The position numbers were made by a program, and so were the translations under genes. From Erysipelothrix sp. (lineage in GTDB: Bacteria; Bacillota_I; Bacilli_A; Erysipelotrichales; Erysipelotrichaceae): a stretch of 7,717 bases of DNA. This document shows, one piece after another, positions 5,776-7,717 of the stretch; the first letter of the stretch is position 1; each line of letters opens with the position of its first letter. The stretch spans positions 1 to 7,717 of the forward strand of contig JAAYNU010000152.1 of the NCBI GenBank assembly GCA_012520695.1. The letters run 5' to 3'. A model generated the notes under the pieces. It was given only the letters and a program-made list of their open reading frames with translations, was not told the origin of the DNA and made no database searches.

Positions 5776-5783
5776 GGTATATT
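5775..5783 (+). promoter_or_regulatory. Extended -10 promoter of the four-span membrane protein gene
   Basis: TGGTATATT matches TGn plus TATATT (5 of 6). It has no strong -35. Transcription would begin near 5790, next to the AGGGG ribosome site at 5791-5795, giving a leader of about 14 nt. Confidence 0.5.
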
Positions 5784-5803
5784 AATCAAAAGGGGTAACG
5801 AAT

Positions 5804-6193
5804 ATGGAAAAACCAGGTTTTAAAAAACAATTAACACTCGCTTTAGGGTTCACGGGACTCACATGGCTCTTAATGAGTGTGCTTATCTTTCTATTTATAA
5901 AAATGACGTTTTCATTTGATACATTATTTTACTATTTCTTAATATCAGTACTGATTGGAGCCTATGCACTCTACTTACTCAACAAAGGACGCTTCTTCTC
6001 AAGACTGTTCTTCGTAGGAGCATACATCATCGCATTCGTCGGATTATACTACGGATCCAATAATTCCGGAAGTGGCTTCGGAAGCTTCGGAGCACTCATT
6101 TTAATGATTATTCCGCTCATTACAATATCAGCACTTGGATTCACAATTGATTTAAATATCGCAAGCCGTAAGAATAATAAAAAAGAAGACTAA
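5804..6193 (+). CDS. Four-span integral membrane protein of unknown function
   Basis: I do not recognise a family. The 129 residues contain four hydrophobic segments at about 10-33, 40-59, 66-83 and 94-114. Basic residues sit at the N-terminus (KK), in the middle loop (K61, R63, R67) and at the C-terminus (SRKNNKKED), which by the positive-inside rule puts both ends and the middle loop in the cytoplasm. The second outer loop is Gly/Ser-rich (GSNNSGSGFGSFG, 84-96). There are no charged residues inside the spans that would suggest a transporter or enzyme. The ATG at 5804 has AGGGG 8 nt upstream. It is a single gene between a divergent SIMPL gene and a convergent xpt; its stop is 3 bp from the stop of xpt. 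Confidence 0.85.
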   Translation: MEKPGFKKQLTLALGFTGLTWLLMSVLIFLFIKMTFSFDTLFYYFLISVLIGAYALYLLNKGRFFSRLFFVGAYIIAFVGLYYGSNNSGSGFGSFGALILMIIPLITISALGFTIDLNIASRKNNKKED

Positions 6194-6205
6194 TAACTAG
6201 TCTTC
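6179..6205 (-). terminator. Terminator of xpt, formed from the last codons of both convergent genes
   Basis: GAAGACTA (6185-6192) pairs with TAGTCTTC (6198-6205) around a 5-nt loop. On the minus strand it is followed by six T (the A run 6179-6184). The stem contains the Glu-Asp-stop codons of both the plus-strand gene and xpt, and the T run lies inside the plus-strand coding sequence. Confidence 0.75.
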
Positions 6206-6772
6206 AAAAATCACTGAACTCGATTCTACATCGAGTTTTTTTATTTGTGCTTGGCAATACAAATCATAACCCTGAGATGTCAGCTTCTTATAGCCATCCT
6301 GGAAATTCTTTGAAATACAAATTCCAGTCGCTACCAGTTCCGCATCAACCTTCTTAAACAAAGCATCAACATTCAGTACAACAGACCCCTGAGCTAGGAA
6401 GTCATCTAGTAAAATAAGTCGCTTATTCTCAATGAATTCCTTTTTAACTGTTAAGTAATAATTATGATTTTTTGTGAATGAGTGAGATGCTTGTTGGACA
6501 AACACCGCCTCATCCATTACTTTATCTTGCTTCTTGATGATAACAAGTGGTTTATTTGAAAAAAGACTCGCGAATACAGATGGCGCAATACCCGATGTTT
6601 CTACAGTTACAAAAGCATCGAAATCATACTGTGCAAAGTACTCAGAGAAATCCTTACCTAAGCTTTGCATCAACTGTGCATCTACTTGTGCATTAAGAAA
6701 TTGTGAAACATCTAAAATTGTTTCCGTTCTCACAACTCCCAAATCATTAATCGCATCAACTAATTTTTTCAT
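6197..6772 (-). CDS. xpt: Xanthine phosphoribosyltransferase
   Basis: Xpt converts xanthine and PRPP to XMP in the cytoplasm, salvaging purine bases toward GMP. The 191-residue length is close to that of Bacillus subtilis Xpt (194). Seen: the SQFLNAQVD helix (23-31) of the Xpt N-terminus, TVETSGIAP (56-64) with the conserved GIAP turn, SFTK (98-101), and the PRPP-binding loop LILLDDFLAQGS (119-130), in which the paired aspartates are expected and the family form is DDFLANG. Two ATG codons stand in tandem at 6775 and 6772. The AAGGAG at 6780-6785 is only 4 nt from the first but 7 nt from the second, so I start at 6772. The permease gene upstream ends at 6787 and the ribosome site follows its stop directly, so the two are probably one transcript with coupled translation. 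The last codons overlap terminators in both directions. Confidence 0.95.
   Translation of the reverse strand: MKKLVDAINDLGVVRTETILDVSQFLNAQVDAQLMQSLGKDFSEYFAQYDFDAFVTVETSGIAPSVFASLFSNKPLVIIKKQDKVMDEAVFVQQASHSFTKNHNYYLTVKKEFIENKRLILLDDFLAQGSVVLNVDALFKKVDAELVATGICISKNFQDGYKKLTSQGYDLYCQAQIKKLDVESSSVIFED
6217..6242 (+). terminator. Terminator of the four-span membrane protein gene, inside the xpt coding sequence
   Basis: AACTCGAT (6217-6224) pairs with ATCGAGTT (6230-6237) around the loop TCTAC and runs into seven T (6236-6242). It begins 24 nt after the plus-strand stop codon and lies wholly within the 3' coding end of xpt on the other strand. Confidence 0.88.
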
Positions 6773-6779
6773 CATGAAG

Positions 6780-6785
6780 CTCCTT
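6780..6785 (-). promoter_or_regulatory. Ribosome binding site of xpt, choosing the second ATG
   Basis: AAGGAG on the minus strand lies immediately after the permease stop codon (6787-6789). It is 4 nt from the ATG at 6775 and 7 nt from the ATG at 6772. The longer spacing is the usual one, so translation probably starts at 6772. Its place next to the stop suggests translational coupling. Confidence 0.75.
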
Positions 6786-6786
6786 T

Positions 6787-7717
6787 TTATAATGTGAACA
6801 TATAAGCAATCGAAATCAGTGTAATAAAGTGCATTGTAGGAGAGATCTCTTTAAAGCGACCCGCAAACACCATGCATAACTCCCAAGAAACAAACCCAAG
6901 TGTTAATCCCAATGCAATTGAACCTGTAAGAGGCATCATCACAATCGTTAAGAAAGCAGGAATGACTTCTTCAAATCCACCATCCCAAGCAATCGTTGTG
7001 ATATTTTGCATCATGAAGATCCCAATCACAACCATAGCAGGCGTTGTAACCGCAGCCGTCACAAGAGACAACATCGGATAGATAAAGATTGATACTAAGA
7101 ATAGTAATCCACACACAACAGCCATAAGCCCTGTTCGAGCACCGTTGATAATACCAGATACTGATTCAATATACGTTGATAGATTTGAAGTACCAAAAAT
7201 TGAACCAACGAATGTACCCAATGCATCCGCAGCATAGATCTTATGATTCTCTTCAAATTCTTCACGAGTTAGATCAGGAATTTGTGATGCAGCTGCAGAT
7301 AGCGTTGTTGCTGTACCAAAGAAATCAAGGAACAAGAACGTAAGAACAACCACAACACCTTGAACGTTCATGATTGTAGGAAGATTCTTAAAGCTTACTA
7401 AGAATGTTTCATTCAACATTGTATTGATTGGTTCCGTTGGAAACGCAATTGGACTTCCAGCAGGAAGTTGTGGAAGTGATGATAATACTTCAGGTGCAAA
7501 GTTGAATAAATCAATGCTTGCCCCAAGACGAATTAAGATACCTGCAACAGCAGCACCAATCATCCCCAAGAATACAGCATACTGATTCTTACGAACTAAG
7601 AAGAATGCCGCAACGATAATACCCACAAATGCGATAATAACGTTAGGATTTTTAAAACCACCAAAGGTAATAAAACTTCCTAACGTTATTATCGCATTTG
7701 TGGGTATTATCGTTGCG
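6787..7717 (-). CDS. Purine-base permease, NCS2 AzgA/PbuG type (N-terminus beyond window; last 40 bases suspect)
   Basis: An integral membrane permease of the AzgA branch of the nucleobase:cation symporters (relatives: AzgA, PbuG, PbuO), which import guanine, hypoxanthine or adenine with protons. Seen on the minus strand: LTFLFLDFFGTATTLS (about 7341-7297, matching the family D-x-F-D-T-x-G-T-L), ADALGTF, GTSNLSTYIES and GIINGARTGL (7197-7126, the most conserved block), and PLTGSIALG (7104-region to 6907). The reading frame stays open past an apparent GTG at 7626, and FGGFKNPN upstream of that GTG also fits the family, so the GTG is not the start. About 150-180 N-terminal residues are missing. 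Bases 7678-7717 are an exact reverse complement of 7609-7648, so the most N-terminal 13 residues encoded here are probably not genuine. It precedes xpt by 14 bp, consistent with a purine import and salvage unit. The family is sure; the substrate is not. Confidence 0.9.
   Translation of the reverse strand, partial: ATIIPTNAIITLGSFITFGGFKNPNVIIAFVGIIVAAFFLVRKNQYAVFLGMIGAAVAGILIRLGASIDLFNFAPEVLSSLPQLPAGSPIAFPTEPINTMLNETFLVSFKNLPTIMNVQGVVVVLTFLFLDFFGTATTLSAAASQIPDLTREEFEENHKIYAADALGTFVGSIFGTSNLSTYIESVSGIINGARTGLMAVVCGLLFLVSIFIYPMLSLVTAAVTTPAMVVIGIFMMQNITTIAWDGGFEEVIPAFLTIVMMPLTGSIALGLTLGFVSWELCMVFAGRFKEISPTMHFITLISIAYMFTL
7609..7717. repeat. Perfect 40-bp inverted repeat with 29-nt spacer at the right edge
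   Basis: Positions 7609-7648 and 7678-7717 are exact reverse complements. The spacer is 7649-7677, and the right arm ends with the window. The left arm is ordinary permease coding sequence, so the right arm reads as permease sequence turned back on itself. This is the pattern of a foldback chimera at a contig end; a true inverted duplication continuing past the edge is the alternative. Confidence 0.95.

Noticed and set aside
6534..6797. Plus-strand 87-codon frame
   Set aside because: It is antisense to xpt, which is well supported, and has no initiation signals of its own.
7370..7626. GTG at 7626 as the permease start, and plus-strand frames 6872-7081 and 7370-7585
   Set aside because: The permease frame and its family similarity continue upstream of the GTG, and the length would be far too short. 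The plus frames are shadows of the permease.
6776..7717. Purine riboswitch for the permease-xpt unit
   Set aside because: The leader of the permease lies beyond the right edge, and the permease-xpt gap is only 14 bp, too short for an aptamer.

Overview
The window looks like chromosomal DNA of a low-GC Gram-positive bacterium (Bacillota). The evidence is AT-rich sequence, strong purine-rich Shine-Dalgarno sites, TATAAT-type promoters often with an extended -10, compact hairpin/T-tract terminators, and Firmicutes-type Xpt and TopB. The LicD protein and the thioredoxin reductase lacking a pyridine-nucleotide site would fit an Erysipelothrix-like or Clostridium-like lineage, but I cannot fix the genus from sequence alone. 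Every stop codon seen is TAA or TAG (7 and 2 of 9), and the genes are intact under the standard code, so UGA does not appear to be reassigned to Trp.

Layout. Positions 1-576 (minus) hold the N-terminal 192 codons of a thioredoxin-reductase-like flavoprotein with its own promoter. Positions 639-2744 (minus) encode topoisomerase III (TopB). Divergent from topB, 2840-3406 (plus) encodes a very acidic 188-residue protein with a Phd/YefM-like N-terminus and tandem acidic helical repeats. It is followed by tRNA-Lys(CUU) with its own promoter and terminator. A minus-strand block follows, read from right to left: a SIMPL-domain protein (5711-5112), a LicD-family transferase (5077-4220), a small internally duplicated DUF898-like membrane protein (4164-3859) and a 50-residue single-span membrane peptide (3815-3663), closed by a terminator. 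A four-span membrane protein (5804-6193, plus) is divergent from the SIMPL gene and converges on a purine-salvage pair on the minus strand: an AzgA/PbuG-type permease (running off the right edge) and xanthine phosphoribosyltransferase xpt.

How they fit together. The permease and xpt form a short, translationally coupled unit for import and salvage of purine bases. LicD would act on cell-surface polymers. The DUF898-like protein and the 50-residue peptide are probably co-expressed membrane proteins of unknown role. The rest is housekeeping (TopB, tRNA, thiol redox).

Most worth a second look: (i) a perfect 40-bp inverted repeat at the extreme right edge, inside the permease gene, which looks like an assembly foldback; (ii) loss of the NADPH-binding signatures in the TrxR-like protein; (iii) the acidic Phd/YefM-like repeat protein; (iv) the convergent 6.2-kb junction, where one palindrome supplies the last codons of both genes and a terminator stem. 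I found no CRISPR array, insertion sequence, rRNA, riboswitch or prophage. No new multi-gene defence system can be supported from this window.
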